DNA of 64,000 nt, taken from NCBI GenBank assembly GCA_036365515.1, contig CM070874.1:41663083-41727082 (forward strand), read 5' to 3'. The DNA comes from Torymus aiolomorphi. Its lineage: Eukaryota; Arthropoda; Insecta; Hymenoptera; Torymidae. Below the pieces are notes generated by a model. The model had not been told where the DNA came from. It saw only the letters and a program-made list of their open reading frames with translations, and searched no databases. Shown here in pieces: positions 1 to 10,921 of this stretch. The position numbers were made by a program, and so were the translations under genes. How positions within the stretch are numbered: position 1 is the first letter of the stretch; each line of letters starts with the position of its first letter.

Positions 1-1158
1 CGAAGCAAAAAATCATTAGAATCTACTATAGATAAAGACTGGATTAATTTATTCATTAATTATTACAACATAAAATTAAAATTCATCAATTTGCCTCTAA
101 AAGAAAAGTTATTTAATAAATTAAATACCATTTTTTACATGAGATACAATACAACAATCGAAAGAGATAGATATAGCGATAAATCAAATAATATGTATAA
201 CTACAATTTTGACAGTGTCAACGTATCGGAACATAACATACAGGTGATTGAACCTCATATAAACACACACGACAAGTGGTGTGTCAATGTCGCGGACGTT
301 GAACTCCCGACATTTGTAATCGATGTACTTAAACTTGGAGAGAAATTTAATTTCAATAACAGATTCGACAATTCTCTAACACTACATTACATAAAGAATT
401 TTGAAATGTTTCTAAATCGGAACATTGATACAAAAGAAATTGATAAACTAAAAGGAACTTTTTTGAATTATGTTAAAAAATTTTACAATCAAGAATTATC
501 AAATCAAAACTATTTTGACAAAAAATTCAAAATAGACTTAAAGAAAACAAAGGACTTTATTAAAAAAAATCCACATTTATTAATAACTAGAGCTGACAAA
601 GGTAACGCGACTGTCATAATAAATAAAGTAGATTATTTAGAGAAAACCGAAAACATATTTAAAGATAAAAAGTATTATAAGGAAATTAAAACGAATCCCC
701 TAACCAGCTTAGAGAGACGCACGAATGACCTAATAAAAGCGTTAAACAAGTCTGATTATTCTGGTTATGGTAAAACATTCGATCCGGTATTACAAAAATG
801 TAACATCGCAAAAGCCTACGGTCTCACAAAAATACACAAACCTGGTTTGCCAATCCGACCAATAATTTCAGCGATAAATTCTCCGGTTTATAACATTTCA
901 AAATTCTTTACACAGTTTCTAACAAAAAACCTCAAACGGCCAGCGTCACATATAGATAATAGTTACCGACTAAAAGAAAAGTTTGAAAATCTCCAAATCC
1001 TACCAGACTTTAAAATAATCAGTTTAGATGTGGTCAGTTTATTTACGAATATTCCCGAAGACTTAGTGTACAAGGCTATAGAAAAAAGGTGGACACAATT
1101 ATTCAATAAAATCAATATGACTTGCACGGAATTTCTAAAAGTAATAAAGTTTCTTTTT
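1..1158 (+). pseudogene. PLE1 reverse transcriptase, N-terminal half (partial)
   Basis: The frame is open from base 1, and the TTG at 91 is not a natural start. Penelope RT motifs appear in order: ITRADKGNATVIIN, AKAYGLTKIHKPGLPIRPII, and the first catalytic block DVVSLFTNIP with its aspartate. The second Penelope ORF in this window (23477-25183, minus) has the same blocks in the same order. Coding breaks off after FLKVIKFLF where the nested element is inserted; the frame to 1287 runs into foreign sequence. The protein would copy element RNA at a nicked target (known for the family). Not functional in this copy. Confidence 0.85.
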
Positions 1159-1165
1159 ATTTGTT
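1159..1165. repeat. Candidate target-site duplication, left copy
   Basis: ATTTGTT here matches ATTTGTT at 5791-5797, flanking the nested non-LTR element. Removing the insert with one copy leaves the PLE1 frame off by one base, so PLE1 probably also carries a small indel. Confidence 0.6.
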
Positions 1166-1432
1166 TATCCAGAGTACATTATAGAAGTACATTACATTAT
1201 TGTAACCCTGCAGAGAAAAATAAATTTCCTGTTTGCAGGTCCGGAGTATATAATATACTTAAAATTAAAACTAATACTAATTCTTAAAACTATGAAATAT
1301 TTTTAACATCATAATAGACTTTCTAAACAGTAATATGTAAATATGCGATATGCAATTATCTAAATTTTCGACTTGAATTACTATAACGAACTTATAGTAT
1401 CAAATCGTTTTCAAGGAATATTCAACTCGTTT

Positions 1433-3256
1433 TCAATAAATATTTTTCACAATCCATTCTTTTATTTTGTACCTCGCAGGTCTTTTGTCTATATCTAGAG
1501 TTTTGAGCTCATTTGGTAGTATATTAAAAGTCTTTATTGCAGTTATATAATTGTTTTTTTCGCTTACTCTTTTGTCAATTTTTGGTAATAATATAGCTTT
1601 ATTTCTTGTCTTACTATTTGAGTTTGTGAATATATTTTTCATTTCGCTGTAATGATATTTTAAGCAGTCCCATGTGAATAGTTGCTTAATATTCATAGGT
1701 TTATTTTGCTCAAACGTGTTTTTGAAAACTAGTTTCAGTAGTCTGTTTTGTATATTTTGAAGTAAATGTTGATTGTTTTTATATACACCTCCCCAGGCAA
1801 TTATCCCATAATTAATAACACTGTGAAAAAACGCATAGTAAATAACCTTTAACGTACTTGTTTGCATAAATTTATTGATTTTGTAAAAGATCAAATTTAA
1901 GTAACTTGTTTTTTTGATTAGGTAGTTAATATGTTCATCCCATTTTAGATTATAATCAAAATTTACTCCTAAATATTTACACGAGTCAACTCTCTTTATT
2001 TTTTCTTTGTTAATATATACATTTAAATTTTTTGGTACACTGTCACAGTAATTTCCGAAAGTTATGTACACAGTTTTACTTATGTTTAATGTTAGTTTAT
2101 TCAATGCAAGCCATATAGCTACTTTTTCAAGATATAGATTCATTTCACTTTCAACTGCTTTCCAGGTTTTACCTGACGATATAACTGCTGTGTCATCAGC
2201 ATATGATAAAATTGAGTTTTCTGGCATTGTTATAAGTAGATCATTTATATATAGTATAAAAAGTAATGGCCCAAGAATTGTTCCTTGTGGCACTCCCACC
2301 GTTATTGTTATCGGTTCACTCTCACTTTGGCCAATTCTTACTTTCTGCTTTCTATTTGTTAAGTAGCTTTGCATTAAATTATAAGCATTGCCTCTTATCC
2401 CGTATGCTTGCAACTTATGTAAAAGTATATTATGATCAACTGTATCAAAGGCTTTTGCTAGATCCAGAAATGCGACTATAATGAGCTTACTCTTATCTAA
2501 GTTCTCATAAATCCTCTTTGTAATACAGCTTAGAGCATCTGTGGTTCCTTTGCTTTTAATAAAGCCAAACTGTTTTTCACTTAATATTTTATGTTTTCTA
2601 ATAAAATCAAAAATTCTTTCATATATTACTTTTTCAAAGATTTTTGCTATATTCGATATTAATGATATAGGTCTGTAGTTATTAACTTGTAATTTTTTCC
2701 CTGATTTATAAATTGGTACCACTTCAGCTGCTTTTAGCGCATCCGGCAATATTGATTTTTCAATACATTTATTGACGATATATGCCAAAGGATCTGCTAT
2801 AAGATCAGATATTGTTTTGAGTGTCTTAGCATTTATTTTGTCAACTCCACCATTCTTGATTTTCAAATTCTCAATTATTTTTTTAATTTCAATTTCATTT
2901 GTAGGATGTAGGAAAATTGTATTTAAGTTACTTGGTGGTAGTTGTATAAATTTGTTACTTGGGGCAGTAATTTTGTCACTCATTTCTTTGCCCATTTTGC
3001 CGTAATAGTCATTCATGATGTTCGCAATTTTGGATGGGATTTTTACTATCTCCTCGTCTTCATCATATATTTCACTTATATTATTATCTTTTTTATTTTT
3101 GTTACCCAGTTTGGAATTTATAATTTTCCATAGTTGTCTTGGATTATCTGAGTTTTTCTCTATAAGATCCTTCTCGTATTTAATTTTGGCATCTTTTATA
3201 ACTTTGTTTAGACATTTAACATAGTTTTTGTATTCACTTTGTAATCTTTCATTCAT
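1433..3256 (-). CDS. Non-LTR retrotransposon ORF2, reverse transcriptase part
   Basis: 607 aa with classical RT blocks: NNYRPISLISNIAKIFEKVI, a fingers motif EKQFGFIKSKGTTDAL, catalytic AFLDLAKAFDTVDH, GVPQGTILGPLLFILYINDL and catalytic SYADDTAVI. An RT thumb and C-terminal region follow. It makes element cDNA by target-primed reverse transcription (family knowledge). The endonuclease lies directly upstream in another frame. An A-run near 3265-3270 appears one base short, and that single indel would account for the split of ORF2. The catalytic aspartates are intact. Confidence 0.85.
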   Translation of the reverse strand: MNERLQSEYKNYVKCLNKVIKDAKIKYEKDLIEKNSDNPRQLWKIINSKLGNKNKKDNNISEIYDEDEEIVKIPSKIANIMNDYYGKMGKEMSDKITAPSNKFIQLPPSNLNTIFLHPTNEIEIKKIIENLKIKNGGVDKINAKTLKTISDLIADPLAYIVNKCIEKSILPDALKAAEVVPIYKSGKKLQVNNYRPISLISNIAKIFEKVIYERIFDFIRKHKILSEKQFGFIKSKGTTDALSCITKRIYENLDKSKLIIVAFLDLAKAFDTVDHNILLHKLQAYGIRGNAYNLMQSYLTNRKQKVRIGQSESEPITITVGVPQGTILGPLLFILYINDLLITMPENSILSYADDTAVISSGKTWKAVESEMNLYLEKVAIWLALNKLTLNISKTVYITFGNYCDSVPKNLNVYINKEKIKRVDSCKYLGVNFDYNLKWDEHINYLIKKTSYLNLIFYKINKFMQTSTLKVIYYAFFHSVINYGIIAWGGVYKNNQHLLQNIQNRLLKLVFKNTFEQNKPMNIKQLFTWDCLKYHYSEMKNIFTNSNSKTRNKAILLPKIDKRVSEKNNYITAIKTFNILPNELKTLDIDKRPARYKIKEWIVKNIY

Positions 3257-4299
3257 TGGATATTTTTTAAGCTGTTTATATAATTTGTCCTTTTTTTACA
3301 GGATTTTATTAACGCAATAGTAATCCATTCTTTTCTAGGTACATTATTGTATTTAGCCGGGTTTCTTTTTGATTTTTCTTGACATTGTGTTATTCCATCT
3401 ATAAAAAGGTTTATTGCTTCGTTTGGATCCTCGATTTGTGTGTATTCATTCCAACATTTTTGACTTGCTATAATAGCTATTTTTTTGTAATTTAATGAAT
3501 AATTAGTTTTATTTTTTTTCATCTCTGTATTCACTAGAGGTTTTTTTATATCTATAAATAGCGGATAGTGATCAGTAATTAGCATCATTAATGTGAAAGT
3601 TTTTGTATTGATTGAGCTAGTTTTTATAAAAATATTGTCTATGCATGTTCCACTATCAGTAGTTACATTATATGGTCTAGTCGTATCAGTAAAACCAGGG
3701 TAATAGCCATTTTCAAGAAAATTGTATAGAAAATTCTGACTAATATTGTTTTGTAACATTATATTTATATTAAAATCACCTATTATCAAATGGTTTCTAA
3801 CTCTTCTGTTAAGTTGCAAATATTGATTTACCTTTAAAATAAACTCTGTGTTATGTAGATCATGTGATCTGTACATAGCTGAGATTTCCAAATGACTATT
3901 GTTTTGAAGGTTTATAATTGTATTTAGTATTTTTAGCCTACCCTGTTCTATCACATTAGTTGTCTGGGTTACATCTTTTTTTACATATACGACCACACCA
4001 TCTGATTTGTTTATGTGACTATGGTTATAATAAATATTGTATCCATTTAATTTATAATATTGATAGTGTTCTAAATTACCGGTTTCAGCACATACTATCA
4101 CATAAGGTTTGATTTTAAGCCTTTTATTCAAGATTTGCAATTTCTCAAAATTAGTTTTTAAACCTCTTATATTCAAGTATAAAATCAAATTATCTGTTGC
4201 TTTTCTATCTTGATTAAAAGACTTTAAATCATTATATGCGATTTCCTGCTGATATAATTGCTTATGTATGTCTTCTAATACTTCATGATTCTGCGCCAT
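3253..4299 (-). CDS. Non-LTR retrotransposon ORF2, APE endonuclease part
   Basis: 348 aa starting at an ATG. Exonuclease/endonuclease/phosphatase motifs: NIRGLKTNFEKLQ near the start, VIVCAETG (metal-binding E), IIGDFNINIM (catalytic D and N) and LITDHYPLFIDI (the final D-H pair). This enzyme nicks the genomic target so the RT can prime. It overlaps the RT frame by 4 bp because of a one-base slip in an A-run. The start lies about 95 bp after the ORF1 stop, the usual two-ORF layout of this superfamily. Confidence 0.8.
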   Translation of the reverse strand: MAQNHEVLEDIHKQLYQQEIAYNDLKSFNQDRKATDNLILYLNIRGLKTNFEKLQILNKRLKIKPYVIVCAETGNLEHYQYYKLNGYNIYYNHSHINKSDGVVVYVKKDVTQTTNVIEQGRLKILNTIINLQNNSHLEISAMYRSHDLHNTEFILKVNQYLQLNRRVRNHLIIGDFNINIMLQNNISQNFLYNFLENGYYPGFTDTTRPYNVTTDSGTCIDNIFIKTSSINTKTFTLMMLITDHYPLFIDIKKPLVNTEMKKNKTNYSLNYKKIAIIASQKCWNEYTQIEDPNEAINLFIDGITQCQEKSKRNPAKYNNVPRKEWITIALIKSCKKRTNYINSLKNIQ

Positions 4300-4392
4300 T
4301 TATTGCATTTGGTGTTGTTGAAATTGCGTTTGGGCTGGTTCCTATGCTCGCGATACTTTCTGTAGATTGTAAAGATGACCTCTGTCGTAGAT

Positions 4393-5733
4393 TTAGCGTA
4401 AGCGGTTTGGTGGTTTCCTTGCCGGTACTGCAGGTCTGGTGAGTGTGTTAGCTGCATCTGCCCTCTGTTGTGTATTTTGCTGGTACGGCCTTATTGGTTT
4501 CCAAGTCGGTAAATCAGGTTTGATAGGGTAATCGGTTGCATCTATATATTTTTTTATCTTGTTTTTAAGTATTTCACAGTTGCTCATATCATATGGAGAA
4601 TGATTAGTATATAAGTTTGTTCTATATGTTTTGTTACTAAAGATACAGTTAGTGCATTCTATTTTGGTGCTATTACATTTGTTTGTTTCGTGGTCACCTG
4701 TACATTTTACACATATCTGTTTATTCTTGCATTTTTTCGCATTATGCCCTAGTCTCCCACAGTTGAAACATGGTGAGATATTTATTAGATCATAAACCAT
4801 ACATCTTTGGTGTCCGACAAAAAGTCTTTTCTTGTTATCTCTGATCAACTTATATGCTTCAGGTGGCACTTCCATTATAACGGAGCTAAGCTTTGTTTTT
4901 TCATTTGTGTACATATGAAGGATTGAACCACTGTTTTTTAAGTCACTAAAATTTCTTGTATTTATATCTTCTTCAATTTCTTTAATGTCCATCTTTGTAT
5001 AGTTGTCTATGCCACCTATTTTTATTTTTGGGTTATTTAATTTTTCAGCAGATATATCACACTTCGGCAGTTTTCTTTGAAGTATTTTTTCAGCAGCTGT
5101 TACACTCTCAATGTTCATACAGTTAACTATAATATCACTTTTATTTTTGTTATATATATTTGTGGTTTGAATGTTCTTTTCTCTCACTAGATATTTAGTT
5201 ATTGTATTTAAAACTTCACTTTGATCATATTTGCCTATTTTAACTACAATTTTTGGTATCTTTTTTGGTTGTACTTTTATCTCCTTCGTTACGTCTGCGT
5301 AAGCTTTTTTAGTAAATTGGTTACCCGTTTCTTTTTCTTTATATTTTTCAAGCAACTCGTGTAATAGTTTATTTTTATCTTGCAATTCATTATTCAGTTG
5401 TTTTAGTAACGTATTTTCAGCTACCATAACCTCATTCTCACTTATATTATTTTCTGCCTCATTTTGTAATTCTAATGTCTTTCCTGCTAGTTCCTCTAAT
5501 ATTTCTTTTCTTATTTCATCCGTTTGCCTCATTTTGATATGTGCTATTATCAATTTTGCTGTCTCACTCAAGTGTTCTTCTTCCTCATTATCCTCATTAT
5601 AGGTTATGTTAGACATGTGCACGTGTTCCGGACAAATTACCAAGTTATCTCCTAGATCTTTTGTATTGTTTAATCTTTCAAAATCACTTTTATGATACAA
5701 ATTACTAATGCCACCGGTTTTGTTGGATGGCAC
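4393..5733 (-). CDS. Non-LTR retrotransposon ORF1, Gag-like RNA-binding protein
   Basis: 446 aa. A long acidic and leucine-rich segment (about residues 55-140) looks like a coiled coil for oligomerisation. An RRM-like middle (IPKIVVKIGKYDQ onward) leads into zinc knuckles CFNCGRLGHNAKKC and CVKCTGDHETNKC, plus a degenerate third. The role is to bind element RNA in an RNP (family knowledge). The first codon used is GTG right after a stop, so the true start was probably the ATG at 5786 in another frame, now separated by an indel. Confidence 0.8.
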   Translation of the reverse strand: MPSNKTGGISNLYHKSDFERLNNTKDLGDNLVICPEHVHMSNITYNEDNEEEEHLSETAKLIIAHIKMRQTDEIRKEILEELAGKTLELQNEAENNISENEVMVAENTLLKQLNNELQDKNKLLHELLEKYKEKETGNQFTKKAYADVTKEIKVQPKKIPKIVVKIGKYDQSEVLNTITKYLVREKNIQTTNIYNKNKSDIIVNCMNIESVTAAEKILQRKLPKCDISAEKLNNPKIKIGGIDNYTKMDIKEIEEDINTRNFSDLKNSGSILHMYTNEKTKLSSVIMEVPPEAYKLIRDNKKRLFVGHQRCMVYDLINISPCFNCGRLGHNAKKCKNKQICVKCTGDHETNKCNSTKIECTNCIFSNKTYRTNLYTNHSPYDMSNCEILKNKIKKYIDATDYPIKPDLPTWKPIRPYQQNTQQRADAANTLTRPAVPARKPPNRLR

Positions 5734-5790
5734 TTATATACTTTTGTACTACTCTTGTCGGGAGGTCTTTTCTTTCCCGGCGCCATCTTG

Positions 5791-5797
5791 ATTTGTT
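5791..5797. repeat. Candidate target-site duplication, right copy
   Basis: ATTTGTT, identical to 1159-1165. See the left copy. Confidence 0.6.
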
Positions 5798-6428
5798 CAT
5801 ACTAACAAATAATTTCTTCCAATTTAACGGAAAGTTCTACCAACAAATCTTTGGCTCAGCTATGGGAAATCCTATCAGCCCGATATTAGCAGATATAGTC
5901 ATGGAAGATTTGGAGATACATGCGATGAACAATCTCAATTATACACCTTTATTTTACTACCGCTATGTTGATGATATAATCTTATGTATCCCGAAAAATA
6001 ATATAGATCACACTGTAAATATTTTTAATGCGTATGGTAAGAATCTGCAATTTACCGTAGAATTAGCACAAAATAATAGTATTAGTTTTCTAGATTAAAG
6101 AATAATTGTAAACGAACAACGATACATTATCACTGATTGGTTTCACAAAAAAACCTATTCTGGAAGGTACCTCAACTATCATTCACAGCACACGCTATGT
6201 AATAAAATTGCGATCATATACAGTCTGGTAGATAGAGTGTATAAATTATTGCATAGCAGCTTCCATAATAAAAATCGGAAATTTATAAAAGAATTACTAA
6301 TTTGCAACAATTATCCAGAAAAACTAATAGATACACACATAAAAAAACGCTGGAAAAAACTAAGATATACAAATACTAACGCACAAAATAATAACAACAA
6401 TAGGACTTCATTTGTTTACCGTATGTGA
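5791..6428 (+). pseudogene. PLE1 reverse transcriptase, catalytic core and thumb
   Basis: Resumes PLE1 after the nested element. Penelope RT motifs NNFFQFNGKFYQQIFGSAMG, NPISPILADIVMEDLE and the catalytic YYRYVDDIIL are intact. A TAA at 6096-6098 interrupts the frame after NSISFLD; the same frame then continues through the thumb (DWFHKKTYSGRYLNYHSQH and a basic helical stretch) to TGA at 6426. Homologous blocks occur in PLE2. The first 20 or so codons after the insertion point do not join in frame to the upstream half. Confidence 0.8.
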
Positions 6429-6892
6429 AGGAACTAGAAAAATTTAACATTAACCTCTTTATAAAATACAATACAAATATAGTCTACATCACGAAAAATA
6501 AATTAAATAACATAATTAAATTAGGGAAAGACAAAAATGCAATCGGTGATAATGTAAACGTTGTTTACAAAATTTGTTGTAAAGACTGTGATGCGTCTTA
6601 TGTGGGACAGACTAGTAGGCGACTGAATGTGAGAATAAAAGAACATAATAAAAAATATACGACAAAAGACAAAAATTCATCGCTATACATACATACCACA
6701 GAAAATAATCACAATATCGATTTTAATAATGTAAAAATCCTCGATACAGAAGCGAACAGATGTAAACGTCTTTTTTCGGAAGCAGTGTTTATTCATACAC
6801 AAAAAAACTACATAAACAAACAATTCGAAATAAATAGATTATCCAATGATTATACGTCCTTGATAAAAAATGTTGAATTTATGCGTCTTTAA
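6425..6892 (+). pseudogene. PLE1 GIY-YIG endonuclease domain
   Basis: About 155 aa holding the Penelope-type GIY-YIG nuclease: VVYKICCKDCDASYVGQTSR, then RLNVRIKEHNKK, with the CxxC pair that Penelope versions share just before the YVG part. The domain nicks target DNA for priming. The frame starts at a GTG one base out of phase with the preceding RT, so a single indel near 6424 separates domains that were once fused. It ends at a natural stop after FMRL. Confidence 0.8.
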
Positions 6893-7360
6893 TTGTATAA
6901 TTCTTAGCATAGAAAGTGAGAAGTATTACGAGCGCATGTGATGTAGTAGGCACGAAAATCATCATCGAGGAGATGCTTTGATTCGCGACTAGCCGCTGGC
7001 TCTTTCCTCCCCTCTATACTCACATTTGCGAATCTACTAGAACGCTCTGTATACTGTCTCCCACTGTTAGCTGCACCCTCTCCCACCACGATTCACAATG
7101 AGAGATGTATAGATGTGCACACACACAGTGGCATACGCCAATATAAAACCGGATAACTGTTAAAATAAGACTCATTGACAAACGGATCACTCGTCCGAAA
7201 AAAACCTTTGACAACTCATTTTAATTCTTTGTAAGTCGTATTCCGTAAATTTAGTAATTTATTATTTAATTGTAATTTTATATAAAGAAGTGAAGTGACA
7301 TGTAAATAATGCGTAATTCTGTATATAATTATTTTGGTTTTTTGTATTTTTTTGTATTAG

Positions 7361-7401
7361 ATCTTGAAGAGGGACATAATAAAATGTCCGAAACGTTGAG
7401 A
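7361..7401 (+). ncRNA. Hammerhead ribozyme-like motif of PLE1
   Basis: Sequence order fits a minimal hammerhead: TTGAAGAG core, stem II GGACAT/ATGTCC around loop AATAAA, then CGAAACGTT. The usual first core base C is T here, so it is probably degraded. Hammerheads are known in Penelope terminal repeats. It lies in the element's sense orientation downstream of the GIY-YIG domain. Two better copies occur in PLE2. Confidence 0.45.
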
Positions 7402-7405
7402 ATAT

Positions 7406-7821
7406 AAATTCTTGTTTTATTTAATAAAACAACCTTGGTAGTATGGCCATTAGCGTCTCAACACACAACATTTAACTCTACTACCATTCCATTCAATATC
7501 CATCCAAAAAAATGATTATATTTTATAGGAACACTGGGATATCCTCATATTGTAGAAACGAATGTAGTAATTTTTTTAGTCGAACTGAAACTTAAAAGAA
7601 ATTGATTTTCATGATTTTATATAACGAATGTATGATAGCCGAACGCTATCCTGGTTCAGGGGCCTCCAAATAAATTTTTCTTGCATTTTATATCAATTTA
7701 GTTTAAGAATTTGTCAAAAATTACAATTATTGAAAAATTTTTCCGAGCCTACCTCTACCATATTTGTCCCTGGCAGCTGCCAAGTCTGAGCTGCTACCTT
7801 CAGTGTCGTCGCGCTAACCGC
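7406..7821. other. Unannotated AT-rich stretch
   Basis: No coding potential or repeat structure recognised. A GC-richer patch near 7770-7820 loosely resembles tRNA-derived SINE sequence on the minus strand, but no convincing A and B boxes were found. Confidence 0.4.
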
Positions 7822-8281
7822 TTACCCACGTGCAGTAGTCTCAGCGCGAGCATAATCAGAGCGCGAAGTTCAAAAATCCTAAAAAATTAAGATTTTGAAA
7901 GTTGAAAAAAAATTAATTTAATGCATCGATTAATTCAATTACATGATTTTGAATAAAGTTACACTGAAAATTATAATTTTTAAGTTTATTTTTCATGTTT
8001 TGAGCATTTTTTAATTTTCATCTCGGAGACGATTATAATTTGGTTTTTCGCAAAATTTCTATGTTAAAACGTTCCGAGTAATTGTTTAATGATAAAACAT
8101 AATTATTTTATTGAAAATAAACAGCAAAAAGTAAATTTCTTACGTAAGGAAAAATCCTAATGAATTGTCCATTCTGTTTTACCAATCGAGAAGCGTGCGG
8201 CGTAGAGCAAGCTATAGTTTGTGCTCCGCTGTTGCAGCCAAGGCAGATAAGTTTAAATAGATAGAATTGAATTTAATAATG

Positions 8282-8316
<35 letters not shown>

Positions 8317-10358
8317 TATTATTAATTTGAAACAGTAACTTCGTTTGAGTAAAGGAAATGAAGGAATGTAAGTAATGAAAATAATAATAATAATTATTAT
8401 CAGGCTTGGGTAGTGACTAGTTAAAAAATTAAAAGTTAAGTTGAATGTTAAAAAGTTAATAACTTCTAACTTAACATAGATAATTTCAAATCATCTTAAC
8501 TATTAACTGGACTAGTTGATTATTTTATATTAACTTTAACTTTTTAACTTTTTTTTTGTAGTTTAATCTTTATTCTCTATTTTTTATCCGGTAGCATGCA
8601 TGTATAAAAAACTGCACGTCGCCTGAACTTATTTGTAATAATGTGTAAGCAATTTGTAAAACAATTTTTATCAAAGTATTTATATTTAAATCAAGAGTAT
8701 ACGCATAAAACATTAGAAGGTGAATCCCAAACCTGTACAAATTTGTGTATACGCGTATACGGGAGCGCGTCAGACGTGCATACATGGCAAAATAATTATT
8801 TAAATAATTCTTAACCCCAAGTAGGCGGGGGATGCGAGTTCTACGCCTTTACGGGAGCGCATCACACGTGCATACATGGCAAAATAATTATTTAAATAAT
8901 TCTTGACCCCAAGCAGGCGGGGGATGCGAGTTCCACGCGTAAACGGGAGTGCGTCAGATCTGTATACATGGAATAATAATGATTTAAATAATTCTTAACC
9001 CCAAGCAGGCGGGGGACGCGAGTTCTACGCGTATACGGGAGCGCGTCAGACGTGTATACATGGTAAAATAATTATTTTAAAAATTCTTAACCCCAAGTAG
9101 GCGGGGGATGTGAGTTCCACGCGTATACGGGAGCGCGTCAGACGTGTATATATGGCAAAATAATTATTTAAATAATTCTTAACCCCAAGTAGGCGGGGGA
9201 TGCGAGTTTACACGCGTTTATGGGAGCGCGTCACACGTGCATACATGGCAAAATAATTATTTAAATAATTCTTGACCCCAAGCAGGCGGAGGATGCGAGT
9301 TCCACGCGTAAACGGAAGTGCGTCAGTTCTGCATACGTATACGGGAGCGCATCAGACGTGTATACATGGAAAAATAATTATTTTAATAATTCTTAACCCC
9401 AAGTAGGCGGGGGCTGCAAGTTCCACGCGTTTACGGGAGCGCGTCAGAACTGCATACATTGCAAAATAATTATTTAAATAATTCTTAACCCCAAGTAGGC
9501 GGGGGATGCGAGTTCTACGCGTTTACGGGAGCGCGTCAGAAGTGCATACATTGCAAAATAATTATTTAAATAATTCTTAACCCCAAGTAGGCGGGGGATG
9601 CGAGTTCTACGCGTTTACGGGAGCGCGTCAGACGTGTATACATGGCAATATAATTATTTAAATAATTCTTAACCCCAAGTAGGAGGGGGATGCGAGCTCT
9701 ACGCGTATACGGGAGTGCGTCAGACGTGCATACATGGCAAAATAATTATTTAAATAATTCTTAACCCCAAGTAGGGGGGATGCGAGTTCTACGCGTTTAC
9801 GGGAGCCCGTCAGAAGTGCATATATAATTATTATTATTGCATATATATGCAATAATAATTATTATTATTCGTACTATTATTATTATTATTATTATTATTA
9901 TTATCATTATTAAATTCAATTCTCTCTATTTAAACTTACCTGCCTTGGCCGCGACGGCGTAGCACAAAGTTCTACGCCGCTTTTCACGCTTTTCGCGTGG
10001 TAAAACAGAGCGGACAATTTATTAGGATTTTACCTTACGTAAGAAATTTACTTTTTGTTGTTTATTTTCAATAAAATAATTGTATTTTATCATGAAACAA
10101 TTACTCGGAACGTTTTAACATTGAAATTTTGCGAAAAACCAAATTATAATCGTCTCCGAGATGAAAATTTAAAGATGCTCAAAACATGAAAAATAAACTT
10201 AAAAATTATAATTTTCATTGTAACTTTGTTCAAAATCATGTAATTGAATTAATCGATGCATTAAATTAATTTTTTTTCAACTTTCAAAATCTTAATTTTT
10301 TAGGATTTTTGAACTTCGCGCTCTGATTATGCTCGCGCTGAGACCACTGCCCACGTGA
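7822..10358. mobile_element. Foldback-type element with about 0.5-kb inverted arms
   Basis: Bases 7822-8330 are the reverse complement of about 9880-10358, with small indels. Shared landmarks are CCCACGTG at the edges, the GCGCGAAGTTC block, CTCGGAGACGATTATAATTT and the (ATA)n tract at the inner ends. Between the arms are further (ATA)n and ATT tracts and a 92-bp minisatellite. No transposase is encoded, so it is non-autonomous. No clear target duplication was found. Confidence 0.75.
8750..9830. repeat. Minisatellite, 92-bp unit, 11 copies
   Basis: The landmark CCCC of the CTTAACCCCAAG block falls at 8815, 8907, 8999, 9091, 9183, 9275, 9397, 9489, 9581, 9673 and 9765. Spacing is exactly 92 bp except one 122-bp step containing a 30-bp partial duplication. 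Each unit joins a GC-rich half (GGCGGGGGATGCGAG, ACGCG, GGGAGCGCGTCAGA) to an AT-rich half (AAAATAATTATTTAAATAAT). Confidence 0.9.
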
Positions 10359-10803
10359 GCTTCTTCAGCACATAATTTTGGACGTGATACATTTGCTACC
10401 TTCGCTTACAAAAGAACTTTAATGGCTTTTTGATAGCAACAAATAACTATAATTATATAAAAAATTACTTATAATTAAAATAAAATAATTGAATCAACAT
10501 TGTTGATGTTTTTGCTAACTCAAAAGCAAGATAATCTCAAAATACGGGAGAAACATAACCTCAACCAGACATGAGCGCCTCGGAGTACATTTTACTATAC
10601 GGAGTAGTAAAAGTTGTTATGATGTGTTGGAAATATTTCTATAACTATAACAAAATTTTCGATCATTTAATCATATCCCAACCCAGCCGAGTTATAAAAT
10701 GTAACTTTTCTTAGATTTGTAGTAAATTTTCCTACGATATTTTTGCAGTGTACGAAAAAGAGTGCTATTGAAAAATTCTCATAAGAAACAATACTTGACT
10801 TAC

Positions 10804-10921
10804 AGCACGCTTTTGTTTATTAGTATCTCGCTCAAAAGCTTCAAATTCTTCTATAGTCTTCATGGGAAAGTCGTCTGGTGGTGTAAATGATAAGTTTACA
10901 TCGTTTCCTTTCTTCACAGAG
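10804..10921 (-). CDS. Probable host exon, DUF4806-like segment
   Basis: The minus strand shows acceptor TTTTTTAG at 10922, a 118-nt open exon and donor GTAAGT from 10803. It encodes SVKKGNDVNLSFTPPDDFP followed by MKTIEEFEAFERDTNKQKRA. The run PPDDFPMKTIEEFEAFE resembles the start of the Pfam DUF4806 domain found in many insect proteins of unknown function (recognised by eye). The exon starts with one nucleotide that completes a split codon, matching the donor phase of the exon at 28118-28351. It ends in phase 0. No following exon was recognised between here and base 1. Confidence 0.6.

Larger units (their letters stand above)
1166..5790 (-). mobile_element. Non-LTR retrotransposon (Jockey/CR1-type), near full length
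   Basis: On the minus strand: ORF1 with coiled coil and CCHC knuckles (5733-4393), an APE endonuclease (4299-3253), a reverse transcriptase (3256-1433) and a roughly 265-bp 3' UTR. It is flanked by the 7-bp repeat ATTTGTT inside PLE1, so it is younger than PLE1. An ATG four bases inside the 5' edge (5786) begins a short basic peptide that is out of frame with ORF1. The exact clade cannot be decided by eye. Confidence 0.85.
1..7405 (+). mobile_element. Penelope-like retroelement PLE1, interrupted and decayed
   Basis: The parts lie in Penelope order: RT N-terminal half (1-1158), RT catalytic half and thumb (5791-6428), GIY-YIG endonuclease (6425-6892), then a non-coding tail with a hammerhead-like motif near 7361-7401. 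The reading frame is already open at base 1, so the element begins outside the window. Damage: a 4.6-kb nested retrotransposon, one in-frame stop (6096-6098) and one frameshift near 6424. The 3' boundary is an estimate. Confidence 0.85.

Noticed and set aside
7770..7822. tRNA-like or SINE-like patch
   Set aside because: No cloverleaf or convincing internal promoter boxes could be read.
8750..9830. CRISPR-like regular array
   Set aside because: The whole 92-bp unit is repeated, without unique spacers, in a eukaryotic foldback element.
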